A stretch of DNA of 64,000 bases, from assembly GCF_007829885.1 (NCBI RefSeq), contig NZ_VIWW01000001.1:4650001-4714000 (forward strand), read 5' to 3'. Position numbers and translations under genes: made by a program. Positions 54,359 through 62,304 of this stretch are shown piece by piece. The DNA comes from Streptomyces brevispora. GTDB lineage: Bacteria; Actinomycetota; Actinomycetes; Streptomycetales; Streptomycetaceae. How positions within the stretch are numbered: position 1 is the first letter of the stretch; each line of letters begins with the position of its first letter. A model generated the notes under the pieces. It was not told the origin of the DNA, ran no database searches, and saw nothing but the letters and a program-made list of their open reading frames with translations.

Positions 54359-54697
54359 GTGCCCGCGGGTGACGTGTTGCTGTGCGTGAGCGAGCTGGCC
54401 ACCAATGCGCTCGTGCACGGCGTGCCGCCCGGGCGCGGGTTCCGTGTCCGTCTGTACTGGGAGCGGGCCGGTGGCAGGCTCCGTATCGAGATGCATGACA
54501 GTGGCGCCGGTGCGGCCCCGACCGCCCGATGCCCCGCGCCCGACGCGGAAGGCGGGCGCGGGCTGCTGTTGGTGTCGGCGCTTGCAGCGGCGTGGGGAGT
54601 GGGGGAGCGGGACCCCGGCAAGGTCGTCTGGTGCGAGTTTGCCGCTTCGGCAAGGATGTTTGCCGTACTGGTCTCCAACGCGCACCATCTCCCGTAG
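54359..54697 (+). CDS. ATP-binding (anti-sigma/HATPase-type) protein, N-terminally truncated
   Basis: About 112 residues of the GHKL ATPase fold used by RsbW-like and orphan Streptomyces ATP-binding proteins: N-box CVSELATNALVHG, G1 box MHDSGAGAAP and G2 box GGRGLLLVSALAAAWGV. Family members usually have another 25-40 residues; the matching codons continue upstream (LAAAVADWACEV) to a TAG at 54299, with no start codon. A related N-terminal part (LPPVRDSRFRPARG) lies in another frame just before. A frameshift near 54300-54325 may have broken the gene; the GTG at 54359 would give a shortened protein. Confidence 0.6.
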   Translation: MPAGDVLLCVSELATNALVHGVPPGRGFRVRLYWERAGGRLRIEMHDSGAGAAPTARCPAPDAEGGRGLLLVSALAAAWGVGERDPGKVVWCEFAASARMFAVLVSNAHHLP

Positions 54698-54712
54698 ATG
54701 GAGGTGTTTCGC

Positions 54713-55759
54713 ATGAGCGACATGACGACGCAGATGTACGACGTAGTGGTGATCGGTGGCGGGGCCGCCGGGCTGAGCGCGGCCCTGACGCTGTCGCGGG
54801 CCCGGCGTTCGGTGCTGGTGATCGACGCGGGCAGCCCGCGCAACGCACCCGCGTCCCACGCGCACAACTACCTGGGCCGCGAGGGCATCGCGCCCGGGCA
54901 GCTTCTGGCCATCGGCCGGGAAGAGGCTTCCGGGTACGGGGCCGAGATCGTCGAGGGTGAGGCAGTGGCGGCCGAGAAGCTGCCGGGCGGGGCCGGGTTC
55001 CGGGTCGTACGGGAGGACGGGATCGCCGTCACGGCGCGCCGTCTCCTCGTCACGACCGGGCTCGTCGACGAACTGCCGCCGATCCCCGGCCTCGCCGAGC
55101 GGTGGGGGCGGGACGTGCTGCACTGCCCGTACTGCCACGGCTGGGAGGTGCGGGACCTGCCGGTCGGCATCGTGGCCCTGAGCCCGATGGCCGTGCACCA
55201 GGCGCTGCTCTGGCGGCAGTGGAGCGACGACGTCACCCTCTTCCTCCACCACGCGCCCGAGCCCGGCGACGAGGAGTACGAGCAGCTCGCCGCGCGCGGC
55301 ATCGCCGTCGTGGACGGCGAGGTGACCGGCCTCGAGGTGAGCGGGGACCGGCTCACCGGGGTACGGCTGGCCGACGGCCGGGTCGTGCCGCGCGCGGCCG
55401 TGGTGGTCCAGCCGCGCTTCACCGCACGGTCCGGGGTCCTGGACGGCCTCGGCCTGCACGCCACCGCGCTGGAGGTGGGCGGTCACACCGTCGGTACGTA
55501 CATCGCGGCCGATCCGGCCGGTGCGACCGAGGTGCCCGGGGTCTGGGTCGCCGGTAACGTCACCAACCTGATGGAGCAGGTCATCGGCGCCGCCGCGGCC
55601 GGGCAGAAGGCGGGCGCCGCCATCAACGGGCACCTGATGACCGAAGATGTCCGTCGTGCGGTCGAGGCCCGCCGCGCACCCTTCTCGGCGGAGGCCGAGC
55701 GCCAGGTCTGCGAGAAGACGCTCGGAAGCCGCCGTCACGGACTGCAGGAGACACGATGA
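54713..55759 (+). CDS. Thioredoxin-reductase-like NAD(P)/FAD-dependent oxidoreductase
   Basis: A 348-residue flavoprotein. The FAD site is VVVIGGGAAGLSAALTLSRA; the redox-active CxxC is HCPYCHGWEVRD (Cys 138, Cys 141); the C-terminal FAD loop reads GVWVAGNVTNLMEQVIGAAAAGQKAG. It is shorter and more divergent than TrxB, and belongs to the group found beside methyltransferases. It probably reduces a disulfide or quinone-type substrate with NAD(P)H. ATG 54713 has GGAGG 9 bases upstream. Its stop overlaps the methyltransferase start (ATGA). Confidence 0.87.
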   Translation: MSDMTTQMYDVVVIGGGAAGLSAALTLSRARRSVLVIDAGSPRNAPASHAHNYLGREGIAPGQLLAIGREEASGYGAEIVEGEAVAAEKLPGGAGFRVVREDGIAVTARRLLVTTGLVDELPPIPGLAERWGRDVLHCPYCHGWEVRDLPVGIVALSPMAVHQALLWRQWSDDVTLFLHHAPEPGDEEYEQLAARGIAVVDGEVTGLEVSGDRLTGVRLADGRVVPRAAVVVQPRFTARSGVLDGLGLHATALEVGGHTVGTYIAADPAGATEVPGVWVAGNVTNLMEQVIGAAAAGQKAGAAINGHLMTEDVRRAVEARRAPFSAEAERQVCEKTLGSRRHGLQETR

Positions 55760-56385
55760 CGACCGACAGCACGAAGTCCGACGCGGAACTCTGGGACGAG
55801 CGCTACCGGGAGAGCCACCGGATCTGGAGCGGGAAGCCCAATGCCGCGCTCGTCCGTGAAGTGGAGGGCCTGGCGCCGGGGCGCGCCCTCGACCTCGGGT
55901 GCGGCGAGGGGGCCGACGCGGTCTGGCTCGCGCGCGGGGGCTGGCAGGTCACCGCCACGGACATCTCGCGCGTAGCCCTCGACCGGGCCGCCGAACACGC
56001 GGCCGACGCGGGGGTCGCCGACCGTATCGACTGGCAGTTCCACGACCTCGGGGTCTCCTTCCCCGAGGGGGAGTACGACCTCGTCTCCGCCCAGTTCCTG
56101 CACTCGATGGGCGACCTGCCGCGCGAGGAGATCCTGCGGCGGGCCGCCGCGGCCGTCGCACCCGGCGGAGTGCTCCTGATCGTCGGCCACGCCGGCTTCC
56201 CGCCATGGAAGCACGACCACGCGGACATGGAACTCCCCACCACCGACGAGGTGCTCGCATCCCTCGAACTCCCGGCGGGGCAGTGGGACGTACTGCTCAG
56301 CGAGGAACACGAGCGCATCCAGAACGACCCGGACGGGAACCCCACCACCCGTACCGACAACGCGCTGAAGGTCCGCCGCCGCTGA
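55756..56385 (+). CDS. Class I SAM-dependent methyltransferase
   Basis: A 209-residue methyltransferase: motif I ALDLGCGEGADAVWLARGGW, motif II VTATDISRVALDRAAEHA, post-motif region GEYDLVSAQFLHSM. It resembles the TehB/UbiG-like group that methylates thiols, metalloids or small molecules. The coupled start (ATGA with the oxidoreductase) implies a joint function, for example reduction followed by methylation; the substrate is unknown. Confidence 0.87.
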   Translation: MTTDSTKSDAELWDERYRESHRIWSGKPNAALVREVEGLAPGRALDLGCGEGADAVWLARGGWQVTATDISRVALDRAAEHAADAGVADRIDWQFHDLGVSFPEGEYDLVSAQFLHSMGDLPREEILRRAAAAVAPGGVLLIVGHAGFPPWKHDHADMELPTTDEVLASLELPAGQWDVLLSEEHERIQNDPDGNPTTRTDNALKVRRR

Positions 56386-56527
56386 CGGCGGGTCACGAGA
56401 TGTGCGTGCCGGACGGCTCGGACCGGTCAGCGCGCCGATCCGTCCGGCATCCAGGTCAGGAACTGACCTGTACGACTCCTAACGTGGACCTCGAACGGCG
56501 GAACAGGAACTACCGAAGGCAGAGATC

Positions 56528-57088
56528 ATGAACTCGAACGTCAATGAGCCGGACACCCGCGACGCCGCCGCCCCGGCCGTCACCGGCGAGCGCGCCGACC
56601 TGCTGGAGGCGCTGGCCAAGCAGCGTCACTTCCTGCGCTTCACCACCCGCGACCTCACCGACGAGCAGGCCGGACTGCGGCCCACCGCCGGTGAACTGTG
56701 CCTGGGTGGTCTGATCAAGCACGTCACCAAGGTCGAAGAGAGCTGGGCGGGCTTCATCCTGCACGGGGCTTCGGCGATGCCGGACTTCACCGCCATGACC
56801 GAGGCCGACTGGGCCCGACGGGCCGACGAGTTCCGGATGCTGCCCGGAGAGACGCTCGAAGGTGTGCTGGCCGACTACGAGAAGGCGGCCGGCCGGATCG
56901 ACGAACTGATCGCCACCCTGCCCGACCTGGGTGTCACCCACGCGCTGCCGAAGGCTCCCTGGAACGAGGCCGGCGCGCGGTGGTCGGCCCGCCGGGTGCT
57001 GATGCACCTCCTCGCGGAGACCGCTCAGCACGCCGGGCACGCCGACATCATCCGCGAGTCGCTGGACGGCGCCAAGACCATGGGCTGA
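56528..57088 (+). CDS. DinB/DUF664-family protein
   Basis: A 186-residue four-helix-bundle protein. The metal-binding His pattern is visible as LGGLIKHVTKVEESW near residue 65 and LMHLLAETAQHAGHADIIRESL near residue 165, and MTEADW / EFRMLPGETLEGVLADYE fall between. Members of this family are often bacillithiol/mycothiol-dependent transferases or damage-inducible proteins; the activity here is not known. ATG 56528 follows GAAGGCAGAG. It stands alone downstream of the methyltransferase (142-base gap). Confidence 0.85.
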   Translation: MNSNVNEPDTRDAAAPAVTGERADLLEALAKQRHFLRFTTRDLTDEQAGLRPTAGELCLGGLIKHVTKVEESWAGFILHGASAMPDFTAMTEADWARRADEFRMLPGETLEGVLADYEKAAGRIDELIATLPDLGVTHALPKAPWNEAGARWSARRVLMHLLAETAQHAGHADIIRESLDGAKTMG

Positions 57089-57202
57089 CCCGCTCGGCAC
57101 GGAGCGAGCGGTCAGGGGTGGGGGCAGGAGTGGCGCAGGGCCGGTGCGGTGAGGACGGGGCGCTGACCGTGACCCCGCTCCGGCCCAGCCGTTGAGTCGA
57201 TC

Positions 57203-57562
57203 ATGAACAGTCGACGTATGACCACCGCGCTGGGCGCCTTCGCCGTCACCGCGCTGCTGTCGTTCTCCGTACCGGCCACGACCGCCCACGCGGCCGAGTG
57301 CGGGGTCCGCTCCGACGGCCGGCTGTACTGCGGCAACACCGTCGGTGCGAAGGGGTACGCGGACCGCTCCTACCGTTCGGCGACCCGCGGCACGCTCACC
57401 AGCGGGTTCAGCTGGTTCGCCTGCTGGGGCCACGGCGACCCCCACGAGGGCCAGAACGACATCTGGTACTGGACCCAGCTCGACAACGGCCAGTGGGGCA
57501 ACGTCCCCGCCGTCTCCGTGAAGACCGGCCAGGACCCGGCCCCCGGCCTTCGCGAGTGCTGA
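57203..57562 (+). CDS. Small secreted protein with four cysteines
   Basis: A 119-residue protein with a Sec signal (MTTALGAFAVTALLSFSVPA, cut near AHA-AEC). The mature part has AECGVRSDGRLYCGNTVGAKGYADR, SGFSWFACWGHGDPHEGQND and a terminal Cys, suggesting two disulfides and a compact beta-fold. Short Streptomyces secreted proteins of this look are common, with unknown roles. It is not in an obvious operon. Confidence 0.75.
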   Translation: MNSRRMTTALGAFAVTALLSFSVPATTAHAAECGVRSDGRLYCGNTVGAKGYADRSYRSATRGTLTSGFSWFACWGHGDPHEGQNDIWYWTQLDNGQWGNVPAVSVKTGQDPAPGLREC

Positions 57563-57791
57563 AGCCATAGGCGTAGCTGCAACCCGTGGCTGCGGCCTTG
57601 GCCCTGGCCTCCTGGCCGTGGTCGCTGTTCGACCAGTGGCACGGATGGCACCGCAGGGACGCCTGTGCGAGCTGTCTCGGCGCTCGACGGGCGCCCGGCC
57701 GACGTCGCGGCGGCCCGACGCCGAGCGCCCGCCGTCCTCCCCGGGAAGGGGCGGAAGGCGGGCGCGCTCGGTTCGGGTGTTCCCCTCGGCG

Positions 57792-58421
57792 TCAGGCCTG
57801 CGGTGCGGCGGCCTTGATCGCGGAGATGTCGAAGTTCAGCTTCACCTTGTCGCTGACCATCACGCCGCCGGTCTCCAGCGCGGCGTTCCAGGTCAGGCCC
57901 CAGTCGGAGCGCAGGATGTCCGTGCCGCCCTCGAAGCCGACGCGCTCGTTGCCGTACACGTCGGTCGCGGAGCCGTTGAACTCCAGGTCGATGGAGAGCG
58001 GGCGGGTGACGTCCTTGATGGTGAGGTCGCCGGTGACGCGGTACTTGTCGCCGCCGAGCTGCTCGGCGGAGGTCGAGCGGAACGTCATGAGGGGGAACTT
58101 CTCGGCGTCGAAGAAGTCGCCGCTGACCAGGTGGCCGTCACGGTCCGCGATGCCGGTGTCCACGCTGGCGATCTTGACGTCGATCGAGACGGCGGAGGCG
58201 GCCGGGTTGCTGCCGTCCAGCTTCAGGCTGCCCTCGTGCTCACCGAAGGAGCCGCGCACATTGGTGACCATCGCGTGGCGCACGGTGAAGCCGATGCTGC
58301 TGTGGGACGGGTCGATCGCGTAGTCGCCGGTGAGGGCGGCCAGTGCCGGGTCGACGGTGGCGGTGGTGGTGGCGGTGGTGGCGGTCTGGGCGTTGTTGTT
58401 CTTGCGGTTGAACAGAGCCAT
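57792..58421 (-). CDS. YceI-family protein
   Basis: A 209-residue lipocalin-like protein. GDYAIDPSHSSIGFTVRHAMVTNVRGSF, followed by DVKIASVDTGIADRDGHLVSGDFFDAEKFP and RVTGDLTIKDVTRPLSIDLEF, is the YceI signature. The family binds polyisoprenoids and is linked to stress or isoprenoid metabolism. Unlike most Gram-negative members it has no signal peptide here; the start is followed by FNRKNNNAQ and a Thr/Ala linker. ATG 58421 has GAGGAGG 5 bases upstream. Two TTCAA-type repeats lie in its promoter region. Confidence 0.9.
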   Translation of the reverse strand: MALFNRKNNNAQTATTATTTATVDPALAALTGDYAIDPSHSSIGFTVRHAMVTNVRGSFGEHEGSLKLDGSNPAASAVSIDVKIASVDTGIADRDGHLVSGDFFDAEKFPLMTFRSTSAEQLGGDKYRVTGDLTIKDVTRPLSIDLEFNGSATDVYGNERVGFEGGTDILRSDWGLTWNAALETGGVMVSDKVKLNFDISAIKAAAPQA

Positions 58422-58466
58422 GGCTCCTCCTCGGGGACGTGATCGAGCGGGGCTCGAAGTAGTTGG

Positions 58467-58515
58467 TTCAAGCTTCAACGAGATTCACTCTAGCCCTATC
58501 TACTTCAAAGTTCAA
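58467..58515. promoter_or_regulatory. Paired TTCAA repeats upstream of the YceI gene
   Basis: TTCAAGCTTCAA (58467-58478) and TTCAAAGTTCAA (58504-58515) are two 12-base units with start points 37 bases apart, each a direct repeat of TTCAA. They lie 46 and 83 bases upstream of the YceI start in an AT-rich stretch. MarR-type regulators use such boxes. Confidence 0.5.
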
Positions 58516-58648
58516 CATCAATGGTTCAGGTTGTCGCGTGTGGCGCCATGTATTCACGCGACCGTCACGTCACGCCCTCTGGCGGACGCGCGTAGAACTC
58601 GGGCACTATCTCCCCGTCCCTACATTGTCATGCACAGGAGGAGTCCCC

Positions 58649-59170
58649 ATGGTGTCCCGTATGACGCTGCGCCCCGTCCTGACCGCTCTCGCCCTCGTCC
58701 TCGGAGTCCTCTTCGCCCCCGGAATCGGCGTCGTCTCCGGCGCGACGGACGCCTTCGCCGTCAGCAAGCTCACGCACAGCCAGGCGACCGCCAGATTCAG
58801 CTCGTCCGGCGTCACCTGGTCGTCCTCCGGTGGCTGCTCCAACCGCAACGTCGCCACCTGTACCTCCTTCGACCAGCTCAACCTGCCGACCGCTCAGGGG
58901 GCCCAGACCCTCAAGAGCGCCACGGGCTGCGCGCTCAACATCACCGGCGGCACCGAGACCGGGCACGCCAGTGGCACGTACTCGCACTGGAACGGCTACA
59001 AGCTCGACTTCGGCAAGACCACCTGTCTCACCAACTACATCCACGGCGTGTTCAGTTACATCGGCCTGCGCGGCGACGGCGCGCCCCAGTACCAGTCCGG
59101 CTCCGGCAACGTCTACGCGGACGAGGGCAACCACTGGGACGTGACCTACTACAACTGCGGCGGCTGCTGA
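58649..59170 (+). CDS. Secreted protein, possible M15-like peptidase fold
   Basis: A 173-residue protein with a Sec signal (LTALALVLGVLFAPGIG), then SKLTHSQATARFSSSGVTWS, four or more cysteines (GGCSNRNVATC, TGCALNI, TTCLTNYI, YYNCGGC) and the motif TGHASGTYSHWNGYKLDF. The GHxxGTYSHxNGYKLDF motif resembles the His/Asp zinc site of M15-type D-Ala-D-Ala peptidases, but I am not certain of the family. It may be a cell-wall-acting or secreted antimicrobial-like enzyme. ATG 58649 has AGGAGG 7 bases upstream. A very strong terminator follows. Confidence 0.65.
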   Translation: MVSRMTLRPVLTALALVLGVLFAPGIGVVSGATDAFAVSKLTHSQATARFSSSGVTWSSSGGCSNRNVATCTSFDQLNLPTAQGAQTLKSATGCALNITGGTETGHASGTYSHWNGYKLDFGKTTCLTNYIHGVFSYIGLRGDGAPQYQSGSGNVYADEGNHWDVTYYNCGGC

Positions 59171-59182
59171 CACTCCGGGATC

Positions 59183-59236
59183 CGCGCATGAAGGCGCCCC
59201 CGCCCTTTCGAAAGGGCGGGGGCGCCTTCATGCGCG
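59183..59236. terminator. 54-bp perfect palindrome, bidirectional terminator
   Basis: Bases 59183-59209 are the exact reverse complement of 59210-59236, giving a 54-base perfect palindrome with central TTTCGAAA. As RNA it forms a long stem with a UUCG loop. It starts 13 bases after the secreted-protein stop and is followed by GTGGC. It should terminate transcription strongly from both sides. Confidence 0.9.
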
Positions 59237-59654
59237 AGTGGCGACGGTGGTGGGGGTGTTCCGGTGAATCGAATCGACGGTGGGACCTCCTGGGGGGCCT
59301 GTCGAGCCGTGTGAACCATGGCCGGATTCCGTACATCCGCCCCGCAAATACGGAACGCATATTCATTATTACGGTGAGCGAATAAAGTGCCATTGATATG
59401 ACGCAGGCCACATGACCTGCGTCACTCTCGTGTGGATATGCGGCATTTGCCGTGTGAGGTGGGGCACGTGATTGCCGTCACCATTAAGCGTAATAGTAGA
59501 TCTGTCGGGGCTCCCTTTCCTGCCTCCTTGGCGTCAGCAAGGTCATTTCCCATGCCACCTACGAATGCAGGTAGTAGAAGGGGGGTATTGACCCCAATTC
59601 CCCTCTCGATTAACAATTCATGGCATCACCCCGCAACGAAAGAGGAAATACCAG
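59237..59654 (+). promoter_or_regulatory. AT-rich leader region of the SLT transglycosylase gene
   Basis: About 420 bases with unusually high A+T for this genome, especially 59345-59400 and 59475-59500. TGACGCAGG/CCTGCGTCA (59399-59407/59416-59424) is a perfect 9-bp inverted repeat. A GTAATAGTAGAT stretch near 59490 could hold a -10 box, giving a leader of roughly 150 bases. No ydaO (c-di-AMP) riboswitch core could be matched, although such leaders are common for wall hydrolases. Confidence 0.4.
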
Positions 59655-60143
59655 ATGCAGTTCACCGCGATGTCCGAGAAGTTCGCCCGCATGAACCGGA
59701 CCAAGAAGATCTCGCTGGGTATGGTCACCGCAGGAGCCGCAGTCGTGGCCGGCGTCGTCGCCGGAGCCCCGGCCGCCACGGCAGCCACCCCCGCCGCCCC
59801 CGCCGCCCCCGTTCAGGTCCCCGGCAGCAACGTCGACACCTGGATCAAGCAGGCGCTGAAGGTCATGCACGACAAGGGCATCCCCGGCACCTACGAAGGC
59901 ATCCACCGCAACCTGATGCGCGAGTCCGGCGGTAACCCCAACGCCATCAACAACTGGGACTCCAACGCAGCCAAGGGCATCCCGTCCAAGGGCCTGCTGC
60001 AGGTCGTCGACCCCACCTTCAACGCCTACCACGTGAGTGGCACGGCGCATAACGTCTACGACCCGGTCGCCAACATCGCCGCGTCCGCCAACTACGCCGC
60101 TCAGCGCTACGGCTCGATCGACAACGTCAACTCGGCCTACTGA
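59655..60143 (+). CDS. Secreted SLT-domain lytic transglycosylase
   Basis: A 162-residue secreted enzyme. A Sec signal (SLGMVTAGAAVVAGVVAGAP, cut near ATAA) is followed by a Pro/Ala linker and an SLT domain with catalytic Glu in RNLMRESGGNPNAINNWDS, then KGIPSKGLLQVVDPTFNAY. It should cleave peptidoglycan between MurNAc and GlcNAc, like the Streptomyces Swl proteins or resuscitation-linked hydrolases. It has no LysM domain, so substrate attachment depends on the catalytic part only. ATG 59655 follows AGAGGAAAT about 7 bases upstream. Confidence 0.9.
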   Translation: MQFTAMSEKFARMNRTKKISLGMVTAGAAVVAGVVAGAPAATAATPAAPAAPVQVPGSNVDTWIKQALKVMHDKGIPGTYEGIHRNLMRESGGNPNAINNWDSNAAKGIPSKGLLQVVDPTFNAYHVSGTAHNVYDPVANIAASANYAAQRYGSIDNVNSAY

Positions 60144-60621
60144 CCGGACGTTCCGGCCGGACTCCGTCCCGACGGCCCGAGGTTGAAGTCGAAGCAGACG
60201 CCGAAGTGGGGAGTCGCAACGGCTCCCCCCGCGCCCCGGCACCTTGGCAACACGCCCGCCGACCGAGCCCCCACCGGGGCTCCGACGGCGTCATGACCGC
60301 AGCACCGGCCCCCTCCCGAAATGCTCCTCGGCACGAGATCTGTGCGCATCGCACCGATACGAACCGTGACCGTCCATCAGGCGTACACCCCGTTCACAGG
60401 CCTGCCCGCCGCCCGTGAAGCGCATCCAGTGGGACCCCGAGCGAGATCCGCGCCTGAGTCCACTCCCGTACCGTTCTCTCCGAATCCGGCTCACCGGCGC
60501 CCTGTCCCCGCGCCCGGGCCGGTCCCGTCGGGCGTACGACTGACGGGCCCGCCGACGGTCCCGACCGCACCTCCGCGCGTAGCATCCTGATACTCCAGCA
60601 GCAGATCGTGATGTTCTTTCC
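60144..60621. other. Gene-free region after the SLT transglycosylase
   Basis: About 480 bases with no frame that has a good start, GC-rich third positions or a recognised domain. TAGCAT at 60581-60586 could be a promoter box for the short downstream frame. Small inverted repeats follow the SLT stop and may act as a terminator. Confidence 0.35.
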
Positions 60622-61007
60622 GTGCGCACCGGCTCGGTCCCCCGGGGTCCCTGGCACATCGCCGGCCTGCCGCCCGGCACCGCCCGCGAGCAACAGCAGT
60701 TCCACGCCCTGATGACCGAGAACGGCGTGCTGTCCGTGTCGTCGGCGGAGGCAACGGACATGGCTGGACGCCTTCGCGAAGCCGTTGCCGCCCGAGGAGT
60801 CCTCGGCCGGCCGGACGCAACCCGCAGTATGTGATCTTGCTGGTTGGAGCGAGCCGGCCAACAAGCGCGACCACCGTTGGTCATGGCGGGAAGCCACCCC
60901 GGACGGCATGCGGCACCTGCTGAACCGCGCCACGCGCGACCCCGACGCGGAACGCGACGACCCGCGCGGCTACGTGGTCGAGCATCCGCACGGCGACCGG
61001 GCGTCAC
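60622..61007 (+). pseudogene. Short coding-like segments in two frames, unrecognised
   Basis: GTG 60622 to TGA 60834 encodes 70 residues (PRGPWHIAGLPPGTAREQQQ, then VLSVSSAEATDMAGRLREAV) with real codon bias. From about 60840 to 61007 another frame has similar quality (LAGWSEPANKRDHRWSWREA, RHLLNRATRDPDAERDDPRG). Together they could be a frameshifted gene or two remnants; I do not recognise the family. Confidence 0.3.
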
Positions 61008-61019
61008 GGTCCCGCACAA

Positions 61020-61056
61020 GGAGGTGCCCCCGTCCCGCCCGGACGGGGGCACCTCC
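61020..61056. terminator. Bidirectional terminator at the GH64 3' end
   Basis: GGAGGTGCCCCCGTCC (61020-61035) and GGACGGGGGCACCTCC (61041-61056) form a perfect 16-bp stem with loop CGCCC. It lies 19 bases after the GH64 stop on the - strand. Confidence 0.85.
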
Positions 61057-61074
61057 GGTCTCCGTGCGGCGAGG

Positions 61075-62304
61075 TCAGGAGCCGACACTCACGGTGAAGC
61101 GCCGCGGGTTGCCGTCGTTCGCCGCGCCCGAGACGTCCGGCTCACCCTCGGGGCGTACGTCGTCGTACGGGAAGGCGTAGCCGATCGGGCTGTTGGCGTG
61201 GACGATCCGCGACCAGTGGTTGGTCACGGCGCCCTGGTAGTAGTCCGCCACCGTCGTGCCGTTCGGCTGGTCGGGGTGACTGAGCATGATCGAGCGGTTG
61301 AAGCCCGCCGCGAGCCGGGCCAGCAGGCCCTTCTTGTCGTCGGAGTCCGCCGGGTTGTTGGCGAACGGCCCGTGGTTGCAGGTGAAGATGTCCCTGGAGA
61401 CGGGCTTGGTGAAGGTGTGCCCGCCGTTGAAGGTCAGGGTGTCGCCGCTGACCCGCCCGGTGAAGACGCCGCGCCCGCCCTGGAGGTCGATCCGCAGGTC
61501 GGTCGAGCGGTACTTCTCCCAGACCTCGTCGATCTGCGCGGTGAACAGATCCCGGAACGGCATCTCGTCCGGGCTGCCGAAGAACGGTGCCATCAGGTTC
61601 TGCGGCGAGATCACCCGCAGCACATGGCCGTCCGAGCCGCGCGTCACCAGCTTGTCCCAGGGCTGCCCGTCCGCGGCCGCCTGGGCGACGAGACCGTCGG
61701 CGATCTTCTGGACGGCGCCGTCCGGGAGCGGGGCCACGGTGTGCGTGGTGTCGCCCTCCAGCGTCAGGCCGATCGGCAGCGCCGTCACCAGGTCGACGTA
61801 GCTGATGTTCGCGTACAGCTGCGACGGGTTGAAGGTGAACTCGCAGAACGACCAGGTGCGCCCGTAGTTCGAGTCCGTGGACGTGGCGAAGGCCGGCTCG
61901 ACCAGGGCGGGTCCCGGGTTGAGGTAGAAGTCCAGGGTGTCGTCGCGCACGAAGTAGACCCGGGCCCCGTACATCTGGGGGAGCGTGACCACGACGGGTG
62001 CGCCGCCCGCCGCGTTCAGCGGGATGGCGCAGTCGACCGGCAGCGGGGTCTGCGGGGCCGCGGGGGAGTCCGGGTGGTAGACGCTGCCGTCGGCCCGCAG
62101 CAGCACCCAGCGGTCGGTGCCCTGCTCATGACCGGTGACGTACGCGTTGACCCGGCCGGGCAGGGACTTGTTCTCCAGAGCCAGTTCGCAGGTCGCGGCG
62201 GCCGCCGACGCGCGCGGGCTCAACGCGCCTCCCCAGACGGGATAGGTGAGTGCGGTCGCGGAGGCGGCGACGCCGCCCGTCAGGAACAGTCTGCGCGAAA
62301 TCAC
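61075..62304 (-). CDS. Tat-exported GH64 endo-beta-1,3-glucanase
   Basis: A 409-residue glucanase. SRRLFLTGGVAASATALTYP is a Tat signal, cut near ASAAA. The thaumatin-like GH64 fold shows LPQMYGARVYFVRDDTLDFY, WSFCEFTFNPSQLYANISYVD and YYQGAVTNHWSRIVHAN. Glu 155 and Asp 171 lie 16 residues apart, as do the two catalytic residues of laminaripentaose-producing glucanase (Glu154/Asp170, from memory). It releases mainly pentamers from beta-1,3-glucan. GTG 62304 has AGGAG 8 bases upstream; a CebR-like palindrome lies at 62481-62494. It may supply oligosaccharides for the importer at 44-50 kb. Confidence 0.9.
   Translation of the reverse strand: MISRRLFLTGGVAASATALTYPVWGGALSPRASAAAATCELALENKSLPGRVNAYVTGHEQGTDRWVLLRADGSVYHPDSPAAPQTPLPVDCAIPLNAAGGAPVVVTLPQMYGARVYFVRDDTLDFYLNPGPALVEPAFATSTDSNYGRTWSFCEFTFNPSQLYANISYVDLVTALPIGLTLEGDTTHTVAPLPDGAVQKIADGLVAQAAADGQPWDKLVTRGSDGHVLRVISPQNLMAPFFGSPDEMPFRDLFTAQIDEVWEKYRSTDLRIDLQGGRGVFTGRVSGDTLTFNGGHTFTKPVSRDIFTCNHGPFANNPADSDDKKGLLARLAAGFNRSIMLSHPDQPNGTTVADYYQGAVTNHWSRIVHANSPIGYAFPYDDVRPEGEPDVSGAANDGNPRRFTVSVGS

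Noticed and set aside
59237..59654. c-di-AMP (ydaO) riboswitch before the SLT transglycosylase
   Set aside because: The position would suit it, but I could not match the conserved core segments by eye; a covariance search would decide.
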